Below, piece after piece: positions 25,237-37,663 of a stretch of 64,000 nt of DNA. The DNA is taken from contig CM053331.1 in the NCBI GenBank assembly GCA_028583605.1, positions 18,212,857-18,276,856 of the forward strand, read 5' to 3'. Each line of letters opens with the position of its first letter. The first letter of the stretch is position 1. A program made the translations under genes and the position numbers. The stretch comes from Dastarcus helophoroides. Lineage: Eukaryota; Arthropoda; Insecta; Coleoptera; Bothrideridae. The notes beneath the pieces are model-generated. The model saw only the letters and a program-made list of their open reading frames with translations. It was not told the DNA's origin and did no database searches.

Positions 25237-27203
25237 TTAACACTAAACCTACCGACAGTTCTTGTATACCTATTTCTACCGCGCTCGGTCAAATTGACCG
25301 GTAATTAAAAATGTTATAAATTTTGTTATTCAAGGCAAATACCGGTTGAATTATTGTTGCTTGTGTATAGAATGAAGAATTTTGATGGAATTTCCTTCAG
25401 ATTCATTTTTATATAATTTTAATTATAACGTCAAAAGACTAAAACTTCATATTTTCCACATAAGAAACCAAACTTAAGGTTATCTATTGTATGTGTAAAT
25501 TTATTTGCATAAAATTAAATAATAAACATTTAACTTTTATACATCTACTTATAGTGTTATCTTCATATCTTATTTAGCTTCAATACATTGTTTAGAAATT
25601 ATTTTAATCTACAATGTCCATTTGCTGCACATATATTTTTTGCACTTCGAACGAAATTTTGTAGCTTTATAATTTTTACAGGATTTTATTTGTGGGTGAT
25701 GTTCGCTTTTTCTTGTAATTTTTTTTTATATACAGCATCAAGTGTTGACGCTATCTGGAATAAAAATCACTGTTGTCCTGTTGCCTGTTTTCACCTATCG
25801 TTTCTTTATTTAAAGCTGAGGCATTTATTCCAGCTAGGTTGAAAATGTTAAAAAATATCTGATTTGGCGACCTAGCAGTTTTAGACTCCACACTGTACTT
25901 CCTTGGCATTTGATCTGCCACCCGTACATCAAATTTTGTATTATTATAAATTCTAATAGTTCTGGGTATTTATGTGTTATTGTTTTAGGACAGTCACTTT
26001 TTTGGCTTGCGCATTTTTATACACTGTAAGAGTAATGTGATTTGATCTATATAATTTGCTTGAACGTTTAATCATTTTATCTTTTTTTTCTTCGGCCAAC
26101 TTTGGCAACTCTTTTTGATTTCTACTGCTTGTTGCAACAAGTGTAATCTTTTTTGCAAGTAGCTTTTCGGCTAATGATTCATTGATGAAAAAATTATCTG
26201 TTGTTATGTTTCTTCCGTGTCCTGTAAAGGTCAGCTTTAGAACAACGAACACCTCAACCCCAAGTGAAATTGAACTTTCTTATCTTTCATTTTTTCCCAA
26301 GTAGTAAAACCCATTTATTATGTCTAGTCCAAGCTGTCTAAGCCGGAAAACGACGGGTTCTTAGTTTTATTTCACTTCAGACAGTAATACGTTTTGTAAC
26401 AAGAATATTTTTATGTATGTTTCGGAAAGTAAACGGACTCTCGGCATATTTTGCCACAGACAGGTTCCGACTTATGGGGGGTTCGACTTATTAGACAGAT
26501 TTGACTTTACTTGTTAGAGATGCCACACGTCACCCAGAACTGTTTTATTGTTATTATTTTTTGTTTTGTTTTTACTGCATATATATTTATATAAATCTAC
26601 ACCTAGACTTGAACGAAAACAATTGCTCATCAACAGTAATGTATGCACCAAGTTTATAAAGATTTTGTGAATTCTCAATAAATTGGTCCCAGATTGTAGT
26701 CATCATAGCAAATTCACTATAATTTGTTTGATTTGTATGTAAATACTTAGTAAAACATTCTTATCAAATCGTACTGCCTTCATAAGTTCGGTAAAGTCGT
26801 TACTGATCATTGTTGAAAAAAAAACGGGTTACCAATTTTTATTCCACAAATGTGACACGCGCATATGAGGCAAAAAATATGGATTTTTTTACTTCATATG
26901 CACCACGGGCATATAGTAAAGCAACAAATGCATCTAGTTTTGTTGCATTTACCTCCTACTAATTTAATAGAGTGTAATTTTCTCTATCGGTCAAATTGAC
27001 CGAATGCGGTAGGTAGGACACATGATAAATTTTTCTTGGAAAATAGAAAAAAAATCTGGAAATAAATACTGTAGAATATATCAAATACATATTTTAGGAA
27101 AAGTCATGTACTGTGACAGCGGTATTGTAACCTTTAATACGTATAAATTTTATTAAAGTTTGAAAAAGGTCAATTTGACCGGTGTTGGTAGGTTTAGTGT
27201 TAA
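25237..27203 (-). mobile_element. piggyBac-like element with TTAA target duplications
   Basis: TTAA (25237-25240 and 27200-27203) flanks a body that begins CACTAAACCTACC and ends GGTAGGTTTAGTG, a 13-bp inverted repeat. TTAA targeting is the hallmark of piggyBac. Subterminal palindromes CGGTCAAATTGACCG lie at 25286-25300 and 26988-27002, with a variant at 27168-27181. The middle one is followed by GCGGTAGGTAGG, so the right end appears duplicated. Confidence 0.92.
25609..26960 (-). pseudogene. piggyBac transposase remnant
   Basis: Broken minus-strand frames recover the piggyBac DDE fold in order. LDAFVALLYARGAYEVKK is near 26930, and FTELMKAVRFDKN near 26790. IWDQFIENSQ and YITVDEQLFSFKSRCRF near 26700-26600 include the first catalytic Asp. 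NGFYYLGK lies near 26310. GHGRNITTDNFF near 26210 holds the second catalytic Asp. The C-terminal Cys-rich end closes KCKKYMCSKWTL with TAG at 25611-25609. The N-terminal region is missing, multiple stops are present, and about 26370-26570 no longer reads as transposase, perhaps because of a small insertion. The enzyme cannot be functional. Confidence 0.88.
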
Positions 27204-27301
27204 CTGTCTTTACATTTACGTTTTTCTTGAGTATGAAAATTGAAAATTGTATTTAAGAATAACATTAACTACGGAATATTTTAATTACGAAGTTTAAAGC
27301 A

Positions 27302-27303
<2 letters not shown>

Positions 27304-27338
<35 letters not shown>
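27304..27338. repeat. (TA)n microsatellite
   Basis: About 17 uninterrupted TA units. Confidence 0.95.
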
Positions 27339-27339
<1 letters not shown>

Positions 27340-28513
27340 CTAATGCAATTGTAATAATTAATGATTATACAAATTTCGAATAATATTCTTAATATAATTA
27401 TTTTATGTGCTGAAATTGATACAAGTTCTTTGAAAATTATTACCAATTATTATAAACCATTTCCAATCATAACGCTTATATTAATATCGAATTACTTTCC
27501 ATTTATGCATTTTATGTACAGTAATTCGTTTGCTTGTTTATTGTGTTATTCAGAAACATTTCATATTGGCTTAATCTACTGCACAATTTCAGGCACTATT
27601 ATATTTATAATAGTTCTATAAATTTGTATCACAATGTAGGAGTGGTTAATAATAAAGTTATCTACAATAAATAACAATAACACTTTTAGCTTTTAAACAT
27701 GTTTTTTTTTTCTTACTGGTAATAACAATAACCAAGAAAAACTTGGTAGAAAATATGTTTTTGCGTTTTAGAATTTAACATGTACATATTGTATGTAACA
27801 TGTACTGTTAAAAATAATTACATTTCCTCTGATGGATATTATTAAATACAATAATTACCTTCTCTTATGTGAATTCCTTCATTGTGGTACTAATTTATAT
27901 TCTAAATCTGTCATTATCTATATACTATAATTTTTCTGGGAAAGTCGTGCTTCTAGACGTTGAATTCATTTTACATTTGCTTGAAATAATAAAATGGCTG
28001 CTGAGCAATTTAAGTAACATGTATGTCCTAGATATGAATGCAGTGGATCGAGATTTAATATAAACCTAACAATGAATTTCAGTTTATCGCATTGCATCTT
28101 GAATTGTTGTAAACATGTCAAATATTCATTTTGCTACTTTCAACTGGTGCTTTGTTTTTTCAATACCCAATATACTTTACTTATTTAAAAACAAATATTG
28201 AGCAGGTGCTCAACCGAGGCAAATTGATTGAAAGATTTGTTGAGTGTTAAAATAAGTACATCCTGCAATCTGTTGTTTTACTGCTATCAAATTTTATCTT
28301 TTATGTCATAAAAGGCTTCATTTGTAATAATTTAAATAGTTATCCTTCTAAGTTTATAAAAAAGACGTAGGCACTTGTACTTAAGTATATAGTACTGGAA
28401 TAGCTAATTTAAAACTCAGTCAATTCCAATTCCCACTATTTCTTTTTTGATACAACAGATATAGTTAGGCAACTCCCATAAGCAAAGCGCCATATTTGAA
28501 TAAATTATTTCTA
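27339..28513. other. no gene recognised
   Basis: Intronic AT-rich sequence. Open stretches at 27361-27621 and 27869-28063 are hydrophobic by base composition and lack family motifs. Confidence 0.4.
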
Positions 28514-29346
28514 CAGTGTGTCCCACCGGGTGTCGCCGCGATCTGTATCTAACAAAGTACTCATCTGAAACATTTGAAAATTTGGCAACTTAGCAAAGAC
28601 GACAAGACCAACACAACTAAAATATGCGCAAAATTTTAGTTCTTCCGGTTATACCCAACGTTGACACCAACTTCGTTATTTTAACACTCTATATATTTTT
28701 GCATTTTTGGATCATATTTGATATGTTAACGCCGCTTTGTTCTTAAAATTTATAGTTTTCTAGATAATTGGATTTTTATAAAAAATTTGACAGATGCAAA
28801 GCAATATTTATTATATATTTGGTAGGTGAGTAGAACACATACGAAGCTATCTTGCACAACTTTCATAAATTCAAAAACATTATACCGAGAGTTTAATTCA
28901 GGTCTGAACATTTAACACTCGGTATAATGTTTTGAACTTATACAAGTTACGCAAGATAGCCTCGTATGAGCTCTATACACGTACCAAATATGAAATTAGT
29001 ATTTTCTTTCTGGAAAAAAATACAAAGAATTTCGTAGGATCCTGCACCTGTCAATTTTTTTATAAAAATCCAACTATCTTAAAAACTCTAAATTATAAGA
29101 ACAATGTTTGTTATCTAAGGTGGCCTTAAAATATCAAATAATATCTAAAAATGTAAAATATATAGGGTGTCTCATTTAAAATAACGAAGTTGGTGTCAAC
29201 TTCCGGTGTAACCGGAAGTACTAAAACTTTGCAAATATTTTAGTTGTGTTGGCCCCGTCGACTTTGCTAAGTTGCTAAATTTCCAAATTTTTCAGATAAT
29301 TACTTTGTCAGATATCGATCGCGGCGATTCCCGGTGGGACACACTG
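28514..29346. repeat. complete foldback element, CAGTGTGTCCC family
   Basis: Ends CAGTGTGTCCCACCGGG and its complement, each flanked by TA. The arms are about 400 bp each and pair through most of the element, closing on a short loop bounded by ATTATACCGAG and CTCGGTATAAT near 28880-28930. It carries no coding sequence, so it would have to be moved by an enzyme in trans. TA flanks point to a Tc1/mariner-type transposase (inference). Confidence 0.8.
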
Positions 29347-31198
29347 TAGAGGAGAAAGAAGGGAATTGTTCAAACAATTTTTAAAAATATTTGATGATAG
29401 TTTAAACATATTTTTGAATGATGAGTCGATATTTAAGAAACAAAGCAAAAATAAATATTTTGGTTCTTTTAGATTATTTGACGCGAATCTGAATTTTAAC
29501 TAGTTCTTTTTCAAATTTTTATTGCTCTGTTATATCAATTTGTCGCTTTCTATTTAACATATTTCTTGTCAGTATTGTTAACAGTAATCAGGTGACATTT
29601 GGGGAATTTTTAAATATCACATTATTCATAAGTCGCTTTTTTAAAGAAATTTATTAATAGTGTTCATTTATTTAAACAATTTGAATATTTCTCAAAATAA
29701 GGCTGTCTGTGAGTGAATGAATGACAACAGTAATTGTTTATGTCAAAGATGAAAAAATCAAACAACTTGTGACAGTCACTAGAGAATATTATTTAAAACA
29801 CATCATTACTTGCAGTATAAATTATAAATAATCATGAGAAGTGAGAAAACTCCATTGAAATTGAAATGAAAAACTAATAAATTTTACTAAGATTATTTAT
29901 TAGCTCAGTCGTTTTGTATTAGAATATTTAAAATGTGTTAATAGTAACTGTAGAAAGGTCTAATATTGTGATGCTTGTAGTAGAAGCAACTATTACACTA
30001 AACAGCTGTTTAATATAAAACATACTTTCCCCTGCTCTCTAATTGTTTAATTAGTGGGAATTAATTGCCAATAATTCTAAATCACTTTGGTTTTTAATAA
30101 TTAAAACTGCTGTAAAATGTGAATAGTAACTAATATTAATAAAATGCTAGCCTAGCCTTTTCGGTAGTAAATACCAATGATGGATTTTTAACATGCACCT
30201 AATAAATAAACCAGTAAAAAAATCCGATTGAGCACCTAAAAAAACCGTAGCGTACCATTAAAAAATTACAAATGGCTAAGTTTATAATATAAATGTCAAT
30301 AAGATTTTCACTTTAAACAACAAAGTTCGAATTTTTAGTTGGTAAATTCAGTTATTATCTTCAAGAATTTGCATCCAGATACGTATTTTCAGAAACATGA
30401 AATTTTATGTTTGTTTAATTATCAGAAAATTCCAGAAGAATCTTCTCAAAAAAAAAATATTTTTTTTTTAGTAATAAATAATTTATTAGAACACGTCCGT
30501 GTTATTATAAAAATAATTTTGAATTTCATTACTCTCATGATGCCTTCGAACTGGAGCGAAATTCAAAAATTATGTCTAATATCTCAAGCAATGTGGGTGC
30601 GCATTAAGAGTCGAAACTTTTCCTAGTTTTCGCCTCTAGCAGATGTCGTTTATAGGAGCTATGTGTCCGAAAAAAAGTACAAATACCTGCTATACTTGCT
30701 GACATTGATGCATTGATAGAATTTAGGTTGGGTATTCCAGACTAAAGACTGACGAGATCTAATGAGATCCTAACTGGTCTCTGGATCCTCAAACTCTAAA
30801 TATAATAAGGGCCCCGGCTATCGTCAATCTAGAGCAGAGACCTGCACCAGTAAGTAAAAACTTCTGTGAAGCGATCCAGTCACGAAAAACGTCTATCATA
30901 AATTATCTACTGGTAATCATAGGATCAGTAAAAAATTAAGATGTCGATGTCGAATTTTTAACAAAATGACTCCTTCCTAAATCGTTTGCTTAGATGGAAG
31001 AACCCGATTACAAGTGAGTAATCGAAGGTAGCTTTACGGCAAATTGCGTCATACCGAATAAGAATATGACACACAACCATATAAATTTTATTAAGATACC
31101 GAAGTCTTGACAAAATCATTTCCTTGGTCCTAAAAGTTCTATTTATCAATAGAGCCGTTTCAGAAAAAAAAAACAGTGTTCTTGAAGAAACCCATACG
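29347..31198. other. no gene recognised
   Basis: Intronic. Short open stretches such as 30339-30626 show no motif. A somewhat GC-richer patch at 30640-30860 has no readable frame. Confidence 0.4.
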
Positions 31199-31267
31199 AT
31201 AGTGATTAAAACGTCAACACGCTAGTGATCAAAACGTCAACACTATAGTGATCAAAACGTCAACACT
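31199..31267. repeat. three tandem 23-bp units
   Basis: The unit TAGTGATCAAAACGTCAACA plus three bases is present three times in a row with one or two changes. Confidence 0.85.
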
Positions 31268-32084
31268 TTAAATAGTTCTGCGTCAAATCCAGTATTTAAT
31301 TATTTAACTCTGAAAAAATTGAGATGTTTAAAAAATAGGGTTCCCGAATTGTTACCAAATTGGCATAGACCTAGATCGTTTTATTGATCCAAAAAACTTT
31401 TAGGCTGTAGTTATATTAAATGTGACCGTGATAATAAGATATTACATTAGTTCTTAGTGGTCTAACAAGCAAAGTTTCGCGTAATTTTTTGTGTTGTCTC
31501 GAGTTAGCTAGCAAACAACAAATTAGCAAAATCAGTAAACACTGACTAACAAGCGAGCGAGTGACGAGTGGGAGTAATTATTTATATTTTTGTTATGTTG
31601 TTAAATTTATAGTACTCCGATTTCTACAAAATATCGTTTTTACTCATAACAAACTATAAACTATTTATGGTATAACATATGTAAAATTCAAGGTTATTTT
31701 GATGTAAACGAATATTGTTCATTGCTCGTGTGCTTCGGAAATGAATTAAACTCCTACCTATAGCTCTTACGAGGATGGGTCAAACAAACTATAACTAATT
31801 TTATATTTATAATTTATGATCAAAGCAGAAGCATAAAAATAAAATAGAAAATTGGGCTGGTATTTAGGGTAAGTACTTCAGGATGGGCAGAAAGTTTATT
31901 TTAATAATATTTTTCATATCTGAATATTTTCCTGAAACGAGATATCTTAAATACAAAAACATTTAACTTTCTTTAAGTACGGGCCACTCGCTGAGGATAA
32001 TCCTTGGAGCACGGCAAGTACGAAGTGGACGTAAATATAATATGACGATGAACTGTCGTTTTAAAAGGAAATAAGTTTTATTTA
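31268..32084. other. no gene recognised
   Basis: Intronic sequence without motif-bearing frames. Confidence 0.35.
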
Positions 32085-32748
32085 TTGGAAAAAAACCTTA
32101 TTGGCAAACAATTCCAAAATTTGAAAATTCTGTAGAAAAAAAGTCACCATAAATAGAATTTCTCACTATAACAATCTCTACTGCACAAGGAAATTTGTTT
32201 CCTGATCATAGGACACGTAATACTACCAATATCTAACATGTCATATGTTACCATTCAATATATCCTTGAGGCGAGAAAGCCCTTAAATTTAATAAAAATA
32301 TGTATTTAAAATAAGCTTCATTCTAATCCCCCTCCAGCTGCCACTGGTTAAAATTCTGAGAATTAAACTTCACCAAAGTTCATGCCTCCAAAAATAAAAT
32401 TGATCTGTACGAGCGATTTTTCCAAATATTGCCAGTTTTCGAAATGCCTATTTTAAATGGCGATTTTATTAAATCGGATAAGTTGTAATTCTCCGGTAAA
32501 ATTCTACTCGGCCAAAAATAAATTCTAGAAATTAGAAATGCTATAAAAAAGAAAGTAACCAACATAAATAGAAGTACTTATGGTATCAAGCTGGACTACT
32601 CAGAGCTTTTCCCTCTTTGCTGTCCTGCTACAACCTGAGAATCTTACTCTTCCATTTTCCATTAAAGTACTTGTAAAAAAGTGACAAATAGCCAATCATC
32701 CGCCTGTGCTCAAGTGTTTGGAAAGTCTTGTCATCGGTTAAACTCAAA
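32085..32748 (-). pseudogene. two decayed fragments of the LINE 3' end
   Basis: 32085-32260 and 32440-32748 both align by eye with the last part of the LINE at 20322-23547. Shared words include TACTTGTAGAAAA..GACAA, CCGCCTGTGCTC and the CAAGCTGGAC..GCACA region. They are older and more diverged than the two large copies. Confidence 0.65.
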
Positions 32749-34080
32749 ATTTTGACTGTCAATAAGTTGACATTTTAAATTTACTCTCGAATTTCAAATT
32801 TTGTTTTCAAAATTTCGAGTTTAGGGACGAAATTTTAAAATTTCAACAATTTTTTTTAATTCCGACAGGACTTCAAAGTTTCAAAAAATAATGATTACAT
32901 GTGGAGTTTAGACCTGAAAACTAAAAATTATTAAATTTTCAGGTTGAAAATTGGTATTTCTACTTTAATCTTGTTTCGAATTTGTACTCAAATATCTCTT
33001 ATTAAAATCAAAATTTCCACTTAATCTTTTTTGTGATTTAATTACGTTACCAAAATCAAACTCTGGAATATTAGTTTTTTTTTTAATATCGAGATGTTTC
33101 ATTGTCTCAGTGTCTCATTGTAATTTTAAGACATATATATTTAACTTAGGATTTTAAAGGAGAATCAGATTTTTTGTTCTAATCTCGAAGAATCCCTTTT
33201 TTCCTCCAAATTTGAACCTTAATTTAAAATTTTGGTATTTTGCAGACATTATTGACGAAAATAGCTGAAATTTGGCTATTTGAATACCTACCTAATTCGG
33301 AAGAAGCATGATATTTCAAAAGTAAAATGAAAATTTCCTATAAAAGAGTAAACATGTCGAAAAAAACAAGTTTGAAAGAAAAAATCTTTGTTTCAAACTT
33401 TAAATTTGAAAGCTTAAGCGGTTTGAACTTTTGCTTGAACTTTCTAATGAATGAATTGAAGATTCTAAACTTCAAATTTAATTCCAAAACCCTAGATTTT
33501 CGAAGAAATGTTAAAATCTCAATATTAATCTTAAAATTTTGATTTTGACCTTGTTTTGATTCTAAACTCGAAATTTCCAAATGAAAATCAAAATTTCCAG
33601 ATTCTTGTTTTTTAGACGTTTTCAGAGTTTTCATATAATATCAGTTTATTTATAAACATTTTGAGATCTTAATTCAATGTCAAAATTTTTACAGAAAACA
33701 GTAAACAGTTCAGATCCAAACTGCAAATTCTGAAAAAAAGTAGAATTTTGTCACAAAAAGTTAGATTATATTTACAGTTTTTACAGTGTATTGAAAAAGT
33801 GTAAGACCCATATGAACTGATTCGACAATGTAACACACAAAATAACTGTTTACATCACAAATTAAATGACGTTGTCTAAAAAAAATGCTGGCAAAATTTT
33901 AAAATACAACACACAACACAAATTTTTATTGGTGTGGCCCCAGTTTAAGAAAGCAAAAATTTCGAACTTTAACATAAAATACGAAACGGTAAAACTTCAA
34001 GCAAAAACCCACAATTACCAGGAAAAACTCGAAATTTCTAAAAAAAACTCAATAAACTGAAATTTTCTCAAATTTACAAT
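32749..34080. repeat. degenerate AT-rich tandem repeat
   Basis: Reiterated words of the type AAATTTCGAGTTTAGG, TCAAAATTTCCA and TTCAAATTTAA, the same vocabulary as 13440-14060. Open frames on both strands here (33327-33634) are by-products of the Lys/Phe/Asn-rich repeat. Confidence 0.55.
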
Positions 34081-35708
34081 TTATTTTTATTGAGGTTTAA
34101 CCCCTGTTTTCATTTTGACTGATCTTCAATTTTTATTCAGTTCTGGTTCGTATTTGTTTTTTTTTGTAAAAAAAACTTTGTACTTGTTTTTGTACAAAAA
34201 ACTATCTGCGCCACTCGCTAAAAAATAGGTAAAATAAAAAAAATTGCGCAACTTTCTGTACGACATCCTGTATCCATCCGTTACTTTCACAGTGTTTATG
34301 GCACCGTATGGATGTGGATTAAATTATGAAAGTTTTTCTATTGTTGTTCTAGATCTAAACTGAGACATTTTTGAAAAAAATTCGGAATAAAAGTTTTTGA
34401 AAGGAAAATGTCGGTAGAAAGGTTCTGGCTTAGTTATAAAATAATGTAAAGTAACTGACGTTAAGCACCGTTGGGATATTTTACAATTAAAAAGGGTGTA
34501 AAATGTAAAAATTTCCAATTAAATTATTGTTGAAAGAGGCTAAGAGACATTTTAATACAAAGTACCATCAGACAGCAATCTGACTTTTTGAAAGTTTACC
34601 GATCAATTGGTGTTGATTGGGGCTACATTAACTATACCCTAAATGTACATATTTTCTGGAATGACACAGCAAATAGCACCTTTTAACGTGAATAAGAACA
34701 TTTAGAAAAAGCTACTTATCACCTTTCAACAACAATCAATTCAATTATTTTCCGAAATAACATGAAGTTGGAAATTATTAATTGGTACCTTTTTTTTGTT
34801 TATTTACATATGATATGTTTAATTATTTTTTGGTAGAATGTGACACTGCATGTGTAGATGAGTTGACTGTAATAACTTATCTTATTCTTTTTCATTTCAT
34901 TTAAACAAACACTCATGTAATACCAATAATATATGACAGTGATGTCATCTATGCAAAACCGTGACTTACGACAGCGTTTAACGTAATTGCTGCTTGCCCA
35001 TTTAAACCAAAGGTTACTTGTTAAGCGTGAATGTTTCAATATATCCAAGCAGAAAAAATACATACTGCTTGCATACATATATTATTAGTACATTATATTC
35101 ATTTTCATATGTATATGTTATAATCAAAATTTTTCTTTAAATATGAACTACGCATCTTTGTTAAATTTTTACAAATGTTACATCACAACTATTCCAATGG
35201 GATCCCAGAAGCACAAAATTTATGTTAAATGCATGTTTTAAACTAAACACAGTTGTAATAAAAAACGCCCTTGAAGTAATGAATGAAGGCTGATTGTAAC
35301 ATTTAATTCTAATATATTGGAACCTACTGTATATAAACCATTAATACAACCAGAGACTAAATACAACCATCCGAAAATCTTTAATGACCCTGTGGTTTGA
35401 AAGTTCAACAAATTTACCAGATGTAAAGAAATAAGTCTGACGAACCTTTCTTTTATGCCATAATATATTTTCAACAACCTGTATCCATTGAGTTTAAAAG
35501 AATATGTTGATTAAGACTTATCTGTCTATTTTAAGCCAAACTACCCCTCTCCAATTTTGTAACACCAATTGTTAACAGCCTGTATAAATACAAATACATT
35601 GCCAATTTTATAACAATATAGTTTCATACTTTGATTATAACTGAAATATTGGTACTATACCATATTTGTATCGAAAATTAAAGAGAAATAAGTTTACTTG
35701 TTACTTAC
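34081..35708. other. start of intron 1; no gene recognised
   Basis: The donor GTAAGT of exon 1 is at 35708-35703. Open minus-strand stretches at 35078-34800 and 35477-35238 have no recognisable motif. Confidence 0.4.
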
Positions 35709-35801
35709 ATGCAATCTGGTAATAATTCTGTCTAAGGGGGTGCTGGATTTTTTAGGATTATCCACTGCATCCATCTTCTTTTTGCAAAACTTGTTTCCCA
35801 T
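35709..35801 (-). CDS. exon 1 of the three-exon host gene
   Basis: ATG at 35801-35799 followed by 31 codons ending in phase 0 at a consensus donor (CAT|GTAAGT). The peptide starts MGNKFCKKKMDAVDNPKK and ends LDRIITRLH. Gly2 with Cys6 and a following Lys cluster fits N-terminal myristoylation plus palmitoylation, which would place the protein at a membrane. This is inferred from pattern only, since position 6 lacks the usual Ser/Thr. The following exon at 10872-10817 and the terminal exon at 3785-2501 both continue the frame. Upstream lies a GC-richer stretch with an initiator. Confidence 0.65.
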
Positions 35802-35863
35802 TATCACATATATAATAAATCACAACAAAAATTGAATTAAAATATTACCCGAACACAACGTTC

Positions 35864-35868
35864 ACTGA
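35864..35868 (-). promoter_or_regulatory. candidate arthropod initiator (TCAGT)
   Basis: TCAGT within GATCTCAGTGAACG lies 63 nt upstream of the exon 1 ATG. The region 35860-36250 is richer in GC than most of the window, as promoters often are. No TATA box or downstream element is evident. Confidence 0.35.
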
Positions 35869-36495
35869 GATCCAGAATTGCACACTCAAAGTCAATATTA
35901 AATGTTTCCTTGAATCACTTTTAGCTGAATGAATAAAAGCGGAAAGAAACAACTCGCATGTCATGATTTTGGATAATGTGTATACAATCCCCCATGTTAT
36001 ATGTAAAAGCAACTAGGGTGCTAATCCTAGGCTGTCATGTACGTCACTCAACAGAAATGTTTTACTGTTGTCTAGTCCATTGTGCTAGTCGTATGAATGG
36101 TCAACACAAAATGCGCAGCAGGTGGAGAGCAATTAAATGTGGGTGTATCAGAGGTGAAATAATGAACCTAAATAAGCACTTGGTCTGATGGTCGGCTACT
36201 GCAGGCTGGCTGTATAACCAAGCGGTATAAAGTGTAGGCAGATGGGGGCCCACCGTCTCGACCTTCCTCAACTTACCTCTCTAAACTCCATTGGCGTAGC
36301 GATATTCTACTAGGCGCTGTTATACAGATTTACTGAATAACTTGCTTGCGAATCATTGTGCTTGAAGGTACTACAATTTTTTACATATGGGTGATGCTAA
36401 AATTTGGAACAAAATCATAGCACTATTTAATCATTCAGAGGAAATCGCTCGGATAGGTCGATGATTAAAATGCCACCTTCTGACATGCAAAAATT

Positions 36496-37663
36496 GATAA
36501 GGGCAGTGGCGGCTAGTGCTAAGGTTTGCAGGTTTGCGCAACCTCCAAAAAAACGCTGGGATAAAAAAGAAAATAAATTGTTCTTTATGTTGTTTAATTT
36601 ATTTATTTATAACAGATTAATCGTTACCAAACATATCGCTGACTATTGCGGATTCCGCCAATTCGTAAGGGTTTGACGACATTATTGGATCCATGCTTGA
36701 CAAAGTTTGCAGCTAGCCTGCAAACTTTGCTTTACACATATGCACCTTCGCCTTAACTCATATTTTGTTCGCTTAAAATACTTGCCCATTAGCAAGCATT
36801 AGGTTGTAGGTACTTGTGGGTGCAAACCAAATATTGATTCGCTATTATAATCTGTCATCGGTCAACGTTGCGGGTCTTGAAACACAAATAAAAATGAATT
36901 CAGTGCAAAGTTTAATTGCACAGCCGTTCTGTAACCGATCTGTGTTGAAAAAACTGGAAATTAAGCGACGTGGATGACCTATTCCAGGCTTAAATATTGT
37001 GCAAACGGTGTTTTGTAAAAAGCAAAGTTTTAATAGAAGTAGTTCGCGAAGCTAAAGAAGTACCTATGTGACATTGTTATCTGTTAAGCTAAAGAACGAT
37101 TCAGCTTCACTGGCAATTTAATTGCAGCAACCTTATTTTTTTCTGAAAAGTTTAACCAACATAGAATCACTTTTCCCGAAAAGAATTTTAAAGAAACCGC
37201 TAAGGTTTATCCATTTTTTAATTTATAAAAACTAAGAATTCAATTATCTGTAATTTACGAAACAGAAAAGTTTTAATGGGCTTTTGGTTTACTTGTATTC
37301 TATAACATTATTTCAGAAAACGGTGAGCTTAGTGAAACTCTAAATCTTTTAAAAATCCTGATAACTATCCCAATGGCTTCTGCTGAAACAGAGTGGTGCT
37401 TCTCCAGTCTGAAAAGAATAGAAACAGAAGAATAGATCGTCCGTCGTATGGATTTCTTCTTCTTTTTCTTTAGGTTTTTTGCGAATATAAAAAAAGGAGA
37501 ATTTTAGCAATATACTATATATGTATAACATATATCAATTTAAAATCCAAAATATCTCTTTATTTGTCCAGCTTAATTTAAAATTTCCAGTTTCGGCACA
37601 TTTTTGCAAATGTCTCTTTGCAACCCCCAAATTTTATTAGCACCAGCCGCCACTGGATAAGGG
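36496..37663 (+). mobile_element. hAT element with 8-bp target duplications
   Basis: GATAAGGG is duplicated perfectly at 36496-36503 and 37656-37663. The body (36504-37655) starts CAGTGGCGGCTAGTGCTAA and ends with the complement of CAGTGGCGGCTGGTGCTAA, a hAT-type inverted repeat. On the plus strand at 37315-37435 the hAT dimerisation tail is readable (LSETLNLLKILITIPMAS, AETEWCFSSLKRIE) and stops soon after. Only about 1.15 kb remains, so most of the transposase is deleted and the copy is non-autonomous. Confidence 0.92.

Noticed and set aside
31199..31267. CRISPR-like spacing
   Set aside because: Units are directly adjacent without spacers, and the window is eukaryotic.
33327..33634. Open frames on both strands
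   Set aside because: Mirror-image Lys/Phe/Asn-rich products of the degenerate AT-rich repeat.
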